Of a stretch of DNA of 12,353 nt, positions 6,276-12,353 are shown piece after piece. Every line of letters begins with the position of its first letter. The first letter of the stretch is position 1. The DNA lies in assembly GCA_002687025.1 (NCBI GenBank), contig NYZG01000375.1, positions 1-12,353 of the forward strand. Direction: 5' to 3'. The position numbers were made by a program, and so were the translations under genes. The DNA is from Candidatus Poribacteria bacterium. Lineage in GTDB: Bacteria; Poribacteria; WGA-4E; GCA-2687025. The notes below the pieces were generated by a model. That model saw only the letters and a list, made by a program, of their open reading frames with translations. It had not been told where the DNA came from and ran no database searches.

Positions 6276-7511
6276 CTATGCGTCGGCCGTCGACTTCGAC
6301 TCGGAAGCCTCGGTACGTGAGCGTCTCGCCCCCCCCATGGTGAGGCTCAGCAGCCCGTCCGCGATGCCGTGCGCGCCCGGTTGGATCGCGGCGGCGGCCT
6401 CGTCGGATAGACGCAGGGCGTGTTCCGACGCGTCCCCGCGTGACGCCCGCTGCGCCAGTGACCCGACTTCCTGAATCTGCGTCTCGTCGGGAGGAGTTTC
6501 CTCGATGGGTTCCACGCCCGCTATGAGCAGCGGGTCGGCCCAGTATGCGGCGTCACAGGTGGTGTCGTGGTTTGGCCCGGGGTGCGTCACGAATATGAGG
6601 CGGACGCGCGTTCCCGCGAGCCCCGTCAGGGAGACGCGGGCGGGTTCCCAGCGCTTCGCATCCGAGAATCTGCTCCACACCTGCACGGGCTCGCCGTCCG
6701 GCTCGGGCGCGTGCCACACCTCGAACTGGACGCCGTCGCTCGGGGGCTCCGTCTCCGGGTTGTGATCGCGGATGGCGGTCGCGAAGTCGAGGGATATCCG
6801 CTCAGCTTCCGGCAGCGAGACGACCCACTCGCTCCACACAGACCCCCAACCCGTTCTCCAGGGCGGATGGACGCTCAAGACCGAACGCCGGTCGCCGCGC
6901 GATACGGTCGCATGGGTGGCGGTCGCCCCTGTGGCGGCATCCGTTCCGGTCCACCCTACGGGCCGGGCTACCACCTCGGGGGAGTCTCCAAGACGGAACG
7001 ACGGCCGCGCGTCCGCGAGACGCAGGCTCAACCGGCCCGGGCCGCTCAACGTCTGCTCGGGAAGCGGCGCATCGGCCGGAACTGTCGGCGCGACGGACTC
7101 GCGCGACACCTCGACGACGAGCACCGCATGGAGCGAGAGTTCGCCCGACGGAGTGGTCGCCGTCGCGCGGGCGTGGATCGGGTAGTGCGCCGCATGGGAG
7201 CCGGACCCGGCCGTGCAGGTGAAGTGCAGCTCAGCCGTCTCCCGCGGGCGCAGCTCGAACTCCTGGGCCGCGTCTCCGACGACCCGCCATGTGTCGATCA
7301 CCTCCAGCGTGACCGTTCCCCGCCAGGGCGTGGCGTTCTCGTCCGTAGAGGCCTGGCGCGTCAGGGCAACGGTGACGGGGATGTCCGTCTCGAGGACTCG
7401 GATGGCCTCGATGGGTCGAATGGCAAGGGTGGCGCCTTCCTGGCTCGCCTCCGCGGGGGCGAAGAGATAGGTCGCTGCCATGAGAAGCCATAGCGGAGAC
7501 AACGTCAGCAT
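6276..7511 (-). CDS. Secreted N-terminal modules of the same glycoside hydrolase (5' piece of frameshifted gene)
   Basis: The ATG at 7511 has a strong GGAGGA Shine-Dalgarno six bases upstream. A signal peptide covers about residues 1-23 (LSPLWLLMAATYLFAPAEAS, likely cut after AEA). Residues about 28-145 are an Ig-like beta domain of the kind found beside glycan-binding modules. About 160-335 look like a jelly-roll carbohydrate-binding module, with WSEWVVSLPEAERISLDFAT and a CDAAYWADPLLIAG end similar to NPCBM-like sandwiches in large glycosidases. The frame is convincing up to M392. After the G8 run it yields a serine- and arginine-rich tail (GARRSRTEASESKSTADA) and stops, while the -1 frame gives ETLTYRGFRVEVDG and runs open into the catalytic part. 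The true product is therefore probably one exported protein of about 1224 residues. The gene starts 44 bases after the stop of the M23 peptidase gene and is probably cotranscribed with it. Confidence 0.75.
   Translation of the reverse strand: MLTLSPLWLLMAATYLFAPAEASQEGATLAIRPIEAIRVLETDIPVTVALTRQASTDENATPWRGTVTLEVIDTWRVVGDAAQEFELRPRETAELHFTCTAGSGSHAAHYPIHARATATTPSGELSLHAVLVVEVSRESVAPTVPADAPLPEQTLSGPGRLSLRLADARPSFRLGDSPEVVARPVGWTGTDAATGATATHATVSRGDRRSVLSVHPPWRTGWGSVWSEWVVSLPEAERISLDFATAIRDHNPETEPPSDGVQFEVWHAPEPDGEPVQVWSRFSDAKRWEPARVSLTGLAGTRVRLIFVTHPGPNHDTTCDAAYWADPLLIAGVEPIEETPPDETQIQEVGSLAQRASRGDASEHALRLSDEAAAAIQPGAHGIADGLLSLTMGGARRSRTEASESKSTADA
6329..6336 (-). other. Homopolymer G8 frameshift site linking the two halves of the glycoside hydrolase gene
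   Basis: The minus strand reads ATG followed directly by the rest of a run of eight G (including the G of the ATG), then CGAG. In the upstream frame this gives M-G-G-A-R-R and a short out-of-frame tail ending at 6276. In the downstream frame it gives G-G-G-E-T-L-T-Y-R-G and continues without a stop into the 790-residue catalytic region. One more G (nine), or two fewer (six), would join the frames. A -1 ribosomal slip on the G-GGG-GGG stretch or transcriptional slippage could do the same. A sequencing or assembly error at the homopolymer is the simplest explanation. Confidence 0.8.
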
Positions 7512-7555
7512 CGCCTCTCCTCCACGTGTGCGGGCGCTCGCGGAGCGACGCAGCG

Positions 7556-8347
7556 CTACCCGTCGGCTGGGGACCAGCCCAACGCCCGAAGAGTAGCCTC
7601 GCGAAGCTCTCGACGCCGTGCGGAAGGCGGTACGTGCCCCAACTCTTCGGGCTCGCGCGGGCTCCAGTACCGCTCGCCGACGTAGACCTCCATGTGGAGG
7701 TGCGCGCCGCCGTCCGTGCCTTCCTCGGAGGTCCCGGTGTTTCCGACGGCTCCTATCTGTCGGTCAGGGCCGACGTATTCGCCCAGATGGAGCGGCTCGA
7801 CGCCGGAGAGGTGCGCGTAGACGCTCAGGACAGGCACCCCGTCCTCCGTATCGCCGTGGTAGAGCCAGACCTGGCGGCCGCGCAGCTTGTCGAGTATGTC
7901 GCCATATCTCGGGTCCGCGGCGACCCCGTATTCGCCGGGGGTGGCGCCGACAGCGCGACATCGGGTCAGCATCGCGCGGCGGGTCACAGGAGTCGTGCGC
8001 GTGTACTCCACATCGGCGCGGATCACGAAGCCCGTCGCCGCCGGATAGACCGGCTCGCCGATGCCGACACCGTAGAAGTCCGTCCCCTGATGGACGCCGT
8101 GGCGGTACGGCCGGGGGTCGCCGGGAGTGCGGATCGCGTCGGGTGTGAAGGATGCCCGCAGAGGGAGCGCCCAGACCGGCCCCAGATCGCTGGTGGTCGT
8201 CTTCGAAACGTCGGGTAGCGGCAGGTCGTCAGCGCGCATGCGGACCAGCGCGATCATGTCCGCCGCCTGGAAGGACGGTCCGGCTAGAGCGTGGCAACAG
8301 CACGTCAGGGCAACACACGCGAACACCACCCCGCGTGGCGGCATCAT
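7556..8347 (-). CDS. Secreted M23-family metallopeptidase (LytM-type peptidoglycan endopeptidase)
   Basis: The product is 263 residues with an N-terminal signal peptide (about 1-22, with a run of three cysteines, C16-C18, but no good lipobox). The zinc site of M23 peptidases is complete: H86-x3-D90 in HQGTDF, H179 in YAHLSG, and H216-L-H218 in AHLHMEV. These enzymes cut peptide cross-links in cell-wall peptidoglycan. About 55 residues (115-170) are inserted between the first motif and the YAHLSG strand, longer than in simple LytM domains, and may shape the groove. The ATG overlaps the TGA of the upstream MBL-fold gene (ATGA), so translation is probably coupled. A second ATG follows at once at 8344. 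Downstream, 44 bases separate it from the glycoside hydrolase gene. It may act in wall remodelling or on foreign walls; the latter is a guess. Confidence 0.9.
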   Translation of the reverse strand: MMPPRGVVFACVALTCCCHALAGPSFQAADMIALVRMRADDLPLPDVSKTTTSDLGPVWALPLRASFTPDAIRTPGDPRPYRHGVHQGTDFYGVGIGEPVYPAATGFVIRADVEYTRTTPVTRRAMLTRCRAVGATPGEYGVAADPRYGDILDKLRGRQVWLYHGDTEDGVPVLSVYAHLSGVEPLHLGEYVGPDRQIGAVGNTGTSEEGTDGGAHLHMEVYVGERYWSPREPEELGHVPPSARRRELREATLRALGWSPADG

Positions 8348-9102
8348 ACGTCGATCTGTAGGCCGTCGTAGGCGAGTTCGACGCCGTCGGGGAGCGCGTC
8401 GTTCACCGTCGCGTGATCGACATCGTGCGTCATGTGGACGAAGTAGGTCTGCCGCGCCCCGATCTTCCGCGCGACGGCTACCGCCTCGTCGATGCTGAAA
8501 TGCGTCGAGTGCGGTTTCTCGCGCAACGCGTCCAAGACCAGCACATCGACGCCCTCCAGCGCCTGCATCGTCTCGTCGGGGACGCCGTTGCAGTCGGTGC
8601 AGTAGGCGAAGTCGCCGACGCGGAAGGCCGTCACGGGCAGCGACCCGTGCATGACGATCATAGGGACGATCGTGCGGCCCAGCAGTTCGAAGGAGCCGTT
8701 CATCTGTTCGAGTTCCAGCTTCGCCGTACCGCCGCCCTCGGTCTTGGTCTGGAAAGTGTAGTCGAAGACGCGGCGGATGCGCTCGAACGTGGCCGGGTCC
8801 GCGTATGCGGGAATCGGCCCTCCCCTGCGGAAGCAGAACATGCGCAGATCGTCGAGGCCGTGGAGATGGTCCGCGTGCGAGTGGGTGTAGAGGACCGCCT
8901 CGATATGCTTCACGTCGTGCCGGAGCATCTGCTCGCGGAAGTCGGGCCCCGTGTCGATGACGACGTTGTTGTCATCCCAGGTCAGCATGACAGACACGCG
9001 ACCCCGGCGGTTCTTCGGGTCGTCGGACTTGCAGACGTCGCAGTCGCACCCTATGACCGGGACGCCCGTCGACGTGCCGGTGCCGAGGAACGTGACGCGC
9101 AT
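8344..9102 (-). CDS. MBL-fold metallohydrolase, PhnP-like phosphodiesterase
   Basis: The product is 252 residues from the ATG at 9102. A TTG at 9129 is also possible (261 residues), but its only Shine-Dalgarno-like bases (GGTGAGGA) touch the codon, and the conserved fold starts right after the ATG (MRVTFLGTGTSTGVPVIGC). Metal ligands of the metallo-beta-lactamase fold are clear: H74-x-H76-x-D78-H79 in THSHADH, H152 in VMHGS, D170 in YCTDCNG and H226 in THDVDH. The N-terminal GCDCDVC cysteine cluster (C19, C21, C24) and the DP-x-N-x-R-x-R segment are marks of the PhnP/lipoate-neighbour subgroup of cyclic-phosphate or nucleotide phosphodiesterases. Cytoplasmic, with no signal peptide. No phn genes lie nearby, so its substrate is open. 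It follows the cysteine desulfurase gene by 30 bases and overlaps the M23 gene by four. Confidence 0.88.
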   Translation of the reverse strand: MRVTFLGTGTSTGVPVIGCDCDVCKSDDPKNRRGRVSVMLTWDDNNVVIDTGPDFREQMLRHDVKHIEAVLYTHSHADHLHGLDDLRMFCFRRGGPIPAYADPATFERIRRVFDYTFQTKTEGGGTAKLELEQMNGSFELLGRTIVPMIVMHGSLPVTAFRVGDFAYCTDCNGVPDETMQALEGVDVLVLDALREKPHSTHFSIDEAVAVARKIGARQTYFVHMTHDVDHATVNDALPDGVELAYDGLQIDV

Positions 9103-9132
9103 CGGGCTTGTCGATTTCTCGGTCGTCAATCC

Positions 9133-10296
9133 TCACCCCGTCCGTGCGGTGTCGCGTCTGCGGCATCGGGCTACGAGCCGTTCCAGCGCGTCGAGCGTCG
9201 TCAAGACGTCTTCGGGCGTGTTGCCGCGCCCAAAGGAGAAGCGTAGCGTACCTCGCGCCAGATCGCCTCCGAGGCCCATCGCCTGAACCACGTGAGACGG
9301 CGCCATCGAGCCGGAAGCGCAGGCCGAACCCGTCGAGAGGCAAATGCCCTCCAGGTCGAACCCGAGCACCAGGCTTTCGCCCTCGACACCCTCGAACGAC
9401 ACGTTCACAGTCCCGGGCAGACCGTCCTCCGGCGAATTCACGCGGAAGCCGTCCACGCGGTCGCGAAGGCCGCTTACGAACGCGGCGGCCAGGTCGCGCG
9501 CGAGACGGCGGCAGTCGTCCATATCCCTGCGCGCGACTTCCAGCGCCCGCGCCATGCCGACGATGCCCGCCACGTTCTCCGTCCCGGCCCGGAGGCCGCG
9601 CTCGTGGGCGCCGCCGTGATGAAAGCGCGCGACCGGCGTGCCGTGGCGGATAAAGAGCGCCCCGACGCCCTTCGGCCCCCCGAACTTGTGCGCCGAGAGC
9701 GACAGCAGATCGACTCCCTCCGCCTTCACGTCGACGGGAGCCTTGCCCACCGTCTGCACCGCGTCGGTGTGGAACAGCGCCCCGCGCGCGTGCGCCAAGC
9801 TGGCCGCCTCGCGCATGGGCTGGATCGTGCCGGTTTCGTTGTTCGCGTGCATCACGCTGACCACGGCCGTGTCCGGGCCGACGGCCGCGTCGAGGGCGTC
9901 TGTGTCGACGCGGGCGTAGGAGTCCACGCCGACGACCGTCAACGCGTGACGCGCCCTGCCCAGGGCCTCGGCGGTTTCAAGGACGGCGTGGTGCTCGGCC
10001 GCCGTCGTCACGATGCCGGAGCGGCCACGCCCCGCTGCCTCCGCCATGACGCCGCACAGGGCGAAGTTGTTCGACTCGGTGCCGCCGCTGGTGAAGATCA
10101 CCTCCGACGACCGCGCGCCTATCAGATCGGCGACGGTGTCGCGCGCCACCTCAATGGCGTCGCGCGCTTCACGGCCGAAGCGATGCAAACTCGACGCATT
10201 GCCATGATGCGTGGTGAGGTACGGCGTCATGGCTTCGAACGCTTCGGGAAGCAGCGGCGTGGTCGAGTTATGGTCGAGATAGATGGTTCGCGTCAA
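9133..10296 (-). CDS. Cysteine desulfurase, NifS/IscS type (class V aminotransferase)
   Basis: The product is 387 residues, the usual length. It uses pyridoxal phosphate to remove sulfur from cysteine, leaving alanine and a persulfide on the enzyme for Fe-S clusters or thio-modification. Seen motifs: N-terminal IYLDHNSTTP, TSGGTESNN (cofactor phosphate), H102 in AEHHAV (stacks on the cofactor), D178 and Q181 in HTDAVQ, K204 in SAHKFGGPKG (Schiff base), ERGLRAGTEN, and C326 in STGSACASG (persulfide cysteine). The start is a TTG at 10296 with only a weak upstream CGGA; the conserved YLD motif six codons later makes this start nearly certain. It lies 24 bases after the oxidoreductase gene. No IscU/SufE-like partner or tRNA thiolation gene is present in the window, so whether it serves clusters or tRNA cannot be told. 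Confidence 0.95.
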   Translation of the reverse strand: MTRTIYLDHNSTTPLLPEAFEAMTPYLTTHHGNASSLHRFGREARDAIEVARDTVADLIGARSSEVIFTSGGTESNNFALCGVMAEAAGRGRSGIVTTAAEHHAVLETAEALGRARHALTVVGVDSYARVDTDALDAAVGPDTAVVSVMHANNETGTIQPMREAASLAHARGALFHTDAVQTVGKAPVDVKAEGVDLLSLSAHKFGGPKGVGALFIRHGTPVARFHHGGAHERGLRAGTENVAGIVGMARALEVARRDMDDCRRLARDLAAAFVSGLRDRVDGFRVNSPEDGLPGTVNVSFEGVEGESLVLGFDLEGICLSTGSACASGSMAPSHVVQAMGLGGDLARGTLRFSFGRGNTPEDVLTTLDALERLVARCRRRDTARTG

Positions 10297-10320
10297 AGCG
10301 GCATTCCGTCGGTCGTGTCG

Positions 10321-11403
10321 TCAGGCGAGTTTCGTCCCGAGATTGCCCTCGAGGAAGATGCGGTAGATGTCCTCGAACAGTCGCACGTCCGTGAGGGTGT
10401 CGGCGCCGGAGGAGTCGACCGGTTTCCCGGCCGCGACGCGTTCTATGAAGTGCTCGGCCTCACGCCTGTACGCCCAGGTCCACCGCGGCTTGGCTACGGG
10501 TCGCGAGATGACCTGCTCCTCGCCGCCCCGGTATATCTCTACCTCCGCGGGCGTGTTCTTCAGCAGCAGCGGCGGCGCCCACGTGTGGACCCACCCGTGG
10601 CGGAAGTATACCTGGGTGTGCTCGTCCCAACGGTAGTGAGAGACGCCGCCGGTCTCCAACACCACCCGCGTGCCCGCCATGTCGAAGATCGTGACGCCCG
10701 AGTAGCCGTCGTCGTCTAGATCCACCACGCGGACGCGCGCGTCGTCACCCGCGTCGAGGAAGTAGCGCAGCAGGTTCACGTTGTGCGTGTACTGCTGCAG
10801 GTAGCCGAGATAAGGGCCGACCCACTCGTCGGGCAGCCACTCGGGGGCCATGGCTGGGGCGCCGGGCATCTTCTCGTCGGTCGAATCCATCGGGGTGTCT
10901 AGGTTGCAGATCCAGTCGCCACAGAATCCGTGGTTGCGCGCGTAGGTCTGATCGCCCAGTTCGCCGGTCTCGCGGAACTGGCGCAGTTGGTCGCGCATGA
11001 GCACGTTGCCGGCGTCGTAACGCTTCATGTAGCCGACCATGAGGATCTTGCCGGACGCGTCGGCGGCGTCGACCATCGCCTCGGCCTGGGCCACGGAGAC
11101 GGCCATGGGCTTCTCCATGAAGACGTGCTTCCCGGCGGCGAGTAGGTCGCGGGCGATGTCGCCTTGCAGGGAGAACCCGGCGGACACCGCCACCGCGTCG
11201 ATATCGGGGTCGGCGGCGAGCTCTTCGTGGGAGGCGTATAGCGTCGGGATGCGCAGGCGATCCCGCACCATGCCGCCCAGCCGGGGTCGCACCTCGGCGA
11301 TGGCGACGAGTTCACACTCGGGGATACTGATGAAGTTGGGCAGGTGCACCTTCTGCGCCATGAAGCCGCATCCCACGTAACCCAGTTTGACCCGTTCGGC
11401 CAT
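10321..11403 (-). CDS. Gfo/Idh/MocA-family NAD(P)-dependent oxidoreductase
   Basis: The product is 360 residues from the ATG at 11403. An ATG three codons upstream (11412) sits only one base after GGGAG, too close, whereas that GGGAG is about 10 bases from the second ATG. The N-terminal Rossmann fold shows G11-C-G-F-M-A in LGYVGCGFMAQ, the EKP motif at 97-99 (HVFMEKPMAVS) and GYMKRYD at 124-130. The second half is the substrate-binding alpha/beta domain, with a candidate catalytic H207 in YTHNVNLL and many aromatic residues (for example WDEHTQVYFRHGWVHTWAP). Members oxidise or reduce sugars, inositols and related polyols; the substrate cannot be read here. It has no signal peptide. It is the first gene of the tight minus-strand cluster, with a longer gap upstream that probably contains the promoter. 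Confidence 0.92.
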   Translation of the reverse strand: MAERVKLGYVGCGFMAQKVHLPNFISIPECELVAIAEVRPRLGGMVRDRLRIPTLYASHEELAADPDIDAVAVSAGFSLQGDIARDLLAAGKHVFMEKPMAVSVAQAEAMVDAADASGKILMVGYMKRYDAGNVLMRDQLRQFRETGELGDQTYARNHGFCGDWICNLDTPMDSTDEKMPGAPAMAPEWLPDEWVGPYLGYLQQYTHNVNLLRYFLDAGDDARVRVVDLDDDGYSGVTIFDMAGTRVVLETGGVSHYRWDEHTQVYFRHGWVHTWAPPLLLKNTPAEVEIYRGGEEQVISRPVAKPRWTWAYRREAEHFIERVAAGKPVDSSGADTLTDVRLFEDIYRIFLEGNLGTKLA

Positions 11404-11657
11404 TGACCCCATACTCCCGGCCGCATCGGCGGCGATTCGCCCGTTCGCTACGCGTGGCTACTCTACCCGAAGGCGGGATGCCGTTCATCCTTGCGCGCCA
11501 CACAGAGCTCGTCAGACGTCCCGGCCACTCCGTGGTCGGGGTTCCTCAGCGGGCAATCCTCACGAACGTCAGCCGTCTCGCGGTAGACCAGTGGCGTGTA
11601 TTCGACGCCGACATCGACAGGATAGCGCAACGCTCAGTATCGCATTCCGCCCGAGCA
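11404..11657. other. Gap between kinase and oxidoreductase genes; probable promoter region of the minus-strand cluster
   Basis: These 254 bases separate the stop of the kinase gene from the oxidoreductase start. They include the GGGAG ribosome-binding site for the oxidoreductase. A TAGAGT-like box on the minus strand near 11460 could be a -10 element but lacks a good -35. No clear terminator (stem plus T-run) follows the kinase gene. The middle part has coding-like base use in one minus-strand frame, listed separately. I find no tRNA or other RNA gene. Confidence 0.5.
11463..11630 (-). CDS. Possible small ORF or gene remnant, unrecognised (55 codons)
   Basis: A minus-strand frame from a TTG (11630) to a TAG (11463) encodes a peptide beginning LRYPVDVGVEYTPLVYRETA. 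It has many G-first codons (GTC, GAT, GAG, GAC, GCC) and mostly G or C in third position, as in the neighbouring genes, and an acidic, protein-like composition. There is no clear Shine-Dalgarno, and a TGA lies just upstream in frame. It may be a decayed C-terminal fragment of a former gene. The opposite strand also has an open frame here that runs on antisense to the kinase, so chance is a real alternative. I do not recognise the sequence. Confidence 0.2.
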   Translation of the reverse strand: MRYPVDVGVEYTPLVYRETADVREDCPLRNPDHGVAGTSDELCVARKDERHPAFG

Positions 11658-12263
11658 TCAGCCTATGAGCGAACGGCAGTCCCAGTCCTCACATGCGGAC
11701 ATGGCGCGAGCGATCGTTCCCGGGCTGTGGTGGACAAACATATGTCCCAGAAGGTAACGGACCAACGCGCGCCGGTAGTCTGCCTCCAACTCCGCGCGAG
11801 AGTAGTCGACCGCTCCGTGATCGTGCAGCGTCTTCAGGTAGTGATCGAGCACTTCCCGTTCGATCTCCTGGCGATGCACTTCCGCAAGAGGATGTACAAG
11901 AATCCATGGCAGATCCACCGCCGGATTCGCCGTCGCATAGAGCTGCCAGTCGAGAAGCACCGGGGTATCCGCGCGTTCATCTCGTGGGAAGAGATAGTTG
12001 CCGAAGGTCGCATCGCCGTGGACCAGGGTGCGCGGCTGGGGCACGTGGAACCAGTCGAGCTGCTGCTGTTTCGCGCCTGGGCGTACCAGGTGGCGAAGCG
12101 TGGAATCCCACTCGGCGGTCAGCATGCCGCCGGCCTCAGCGCGGATGTACCCCAGGCGTTGGTGGGACAGGTCTGGCCGAGGAGGATGCGGCGCGTCGGC
12201 AACGCTGCCGAGCGCCGGGTGCTCCCACCACGCCGCATGTAAGCGTCCCGCCGCTTGTGCCAT
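11658..12263 (-). CDS. APH/ecdysteroid-kinase-like phosphotransferase, C-lobe (N-terminus missing or beyond the window)
   Basis: From the ATG at 12263 the frame encodes 201 residues, about half the usual 330-400 of this kinase-fold family. The catalytic loop is intact: H82-G-D84-x4-N89 in LVHGDATFGNYLF, and the metal-binding D105 in VLLDWQLYATANPAVDLPW. The start GRLHAAWWEHPAL matches the linker helix after the hinge, so the ATP-binding N-lobe (glycine loop, Lys, Glu) is absent. A GAGG lies eight bases before the ATG and could serve it. However, the same frame is open to the right edge (12353), and its last part (TYTPSEATS) fits the family pattern just before the helix. The gene therefore probably extends beyond the window or is a 5'-degraded remnant. 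Members phosphorylate aminoglycosides, choline-like or steroid hydroxyls; the substrate is unknown. It lies 254 bases upstream of the oxidoreductase, on the same strand. Confidence 0.75.
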   Translation of the reverse strand: MAQAAGRLHAAWWEHPALGSVADAPHPPRPDLSHQRLGYIRAEAGGMLTAEWDSTLRHLVRPGAKQQQLDWFHVPQPRTLVHGDATFGNYLFPRDERADTPVLLDWQLYATANPAVDLPWILVHPLAEVHRQEIEREVLDHYLKTLHDHGAVDYSRAELEADYRRALVRYLLGHMFVHHSPGTIARAMSACEDWDCRSLIG

Positions 12264-12327
12264 GGAGGTAGCCTCAGAAGGTGTGTAAGTAGGAAACGGC
12301 GGCGTAGACTTCCCGGACCTAAGAACC

Positions 12328-12346
12328 GCCGGGCAGAAGACCCGGC
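12328..12346. repeat. Short hairpin (6-bp stem) at the right edge
   Basis: GCCGGG (12328-12333) pairs with CCCGGC (12341-12346) around a seven-base loop. There is no T-run on the downstream side for either strand, so it is not a clear terminator. It lies within the upstream extension of the kinase frame, where codon use is less regular than in the kinase body. Confidence 0.4.
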
Positions 12347-12353
12347 AAAGGGA

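Noticed and set aside
7556..8347. Lipoprotein signal in the M23 peptidase
   Set aside because: The cysteine run (TCCC) lacks the small residue usually found just before a lipobox cysteine; an ordinary signal peptide cleaved near ALAG fits better.
9292..10719. 475-codon plus-strand open frame
   Set aside because: It is antisense to the cysteine desulfurase and oxidoreductase genes, which have full family motifs. Its translation is rich in R, H, V and A without recognisable motifs, as expected for a GC-rich shadow frame.
11403..12242. 279-codon plus-strand frame across the intergenic gap and kinase
   Set aside because: Most of it is antisense to the kinase with its HGDxxxxN motif. A start at 11478 (MPFILARH) is tempting, but the frame has no stop before the antisense part.

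Overview
The window is GC-rich DNA (roughly 65% by eye) with tightly packed bacterial genes. The best taxonomic clue is the C-terminus of the large secreted protein at 464-3118. It carries an NPFNPETWIPFEL-type start, a YWDGRN motif and an ASGVYVYEL end, which is the FlgD-like sorting/anchor domain that is very common in Candidatus Poribacteria and related sponge-associated or marine lineages. A poribacterium-like organism is my best guess. It is an inference from this domain and the gene mix, not a proven placement.

Layout. (1) 1-184, minus: the N-terminal part of an ECF sigma factor that runs off the left edge. (2) 185-463: a divergent intergenic region with a strong 10-bp perfect inverted repeat. 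(3) 464-3118, plus: a large secreted modular protein (ASH-type domain, six-bladed TolB/PD40-like propeller, cohesin-like domain, dockerin, second cohesin-like domain, FlgD-like C-terminal anchor). (4) 3207-3785, plus: a second ECF-type sigma factor with no anti-sigma gene beside it. (5) 3838-11403, minus: a compact cluster, in transcription order a Gfo/Idh/MocA oxidoreductase, a NifS/IscS-type cysteine desulfurase, a PhnP-like metallo-beta-lactamase-fold hydrolase, a secreted M23 peptidase and a very large secreted glycoside hydrolase. (6) 11413-11657: an apparent intergenic region that may hide a small coding stretch or remnant. (7) 11658 to the right edge, minus: the C-lobe of an APH/ecdysteroid-kinase-like phosphotransferase.

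The most notable point is that the large glycoside hydrolase is split in two. The N-terminal piece (signal peptide, Ig-like and jelly-roll modules, 6276-7511) and the C-terminal piece (TIM barrel and beta modules, up to 6210) are joined by open, protein-like sequence. The break lies at a run of eight G residues (minus strand; C8 at 6329-6336). A -1 shift, or one added G, gives a continuous protein of about 1224 residues. This could be a sequencing error, a phase-variable tract or programmed slippage.

How the genes fit together: the secreted glycan-active enzyme, the M23 peptidase and the cohesin/dockerin propeller protein suggest cell-surface or extracellular glycan handling, perhaps of host or algal matrix. 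The two ECF sigma factors flanking the propeller protein are candidate regulators. The oxidoreductase, desulfurase and MBL hydrolase look like housekeeping or metabolic genes sharing the same transcript. No mobile element, CRISPR array, tRNA or rRNA was recognised.
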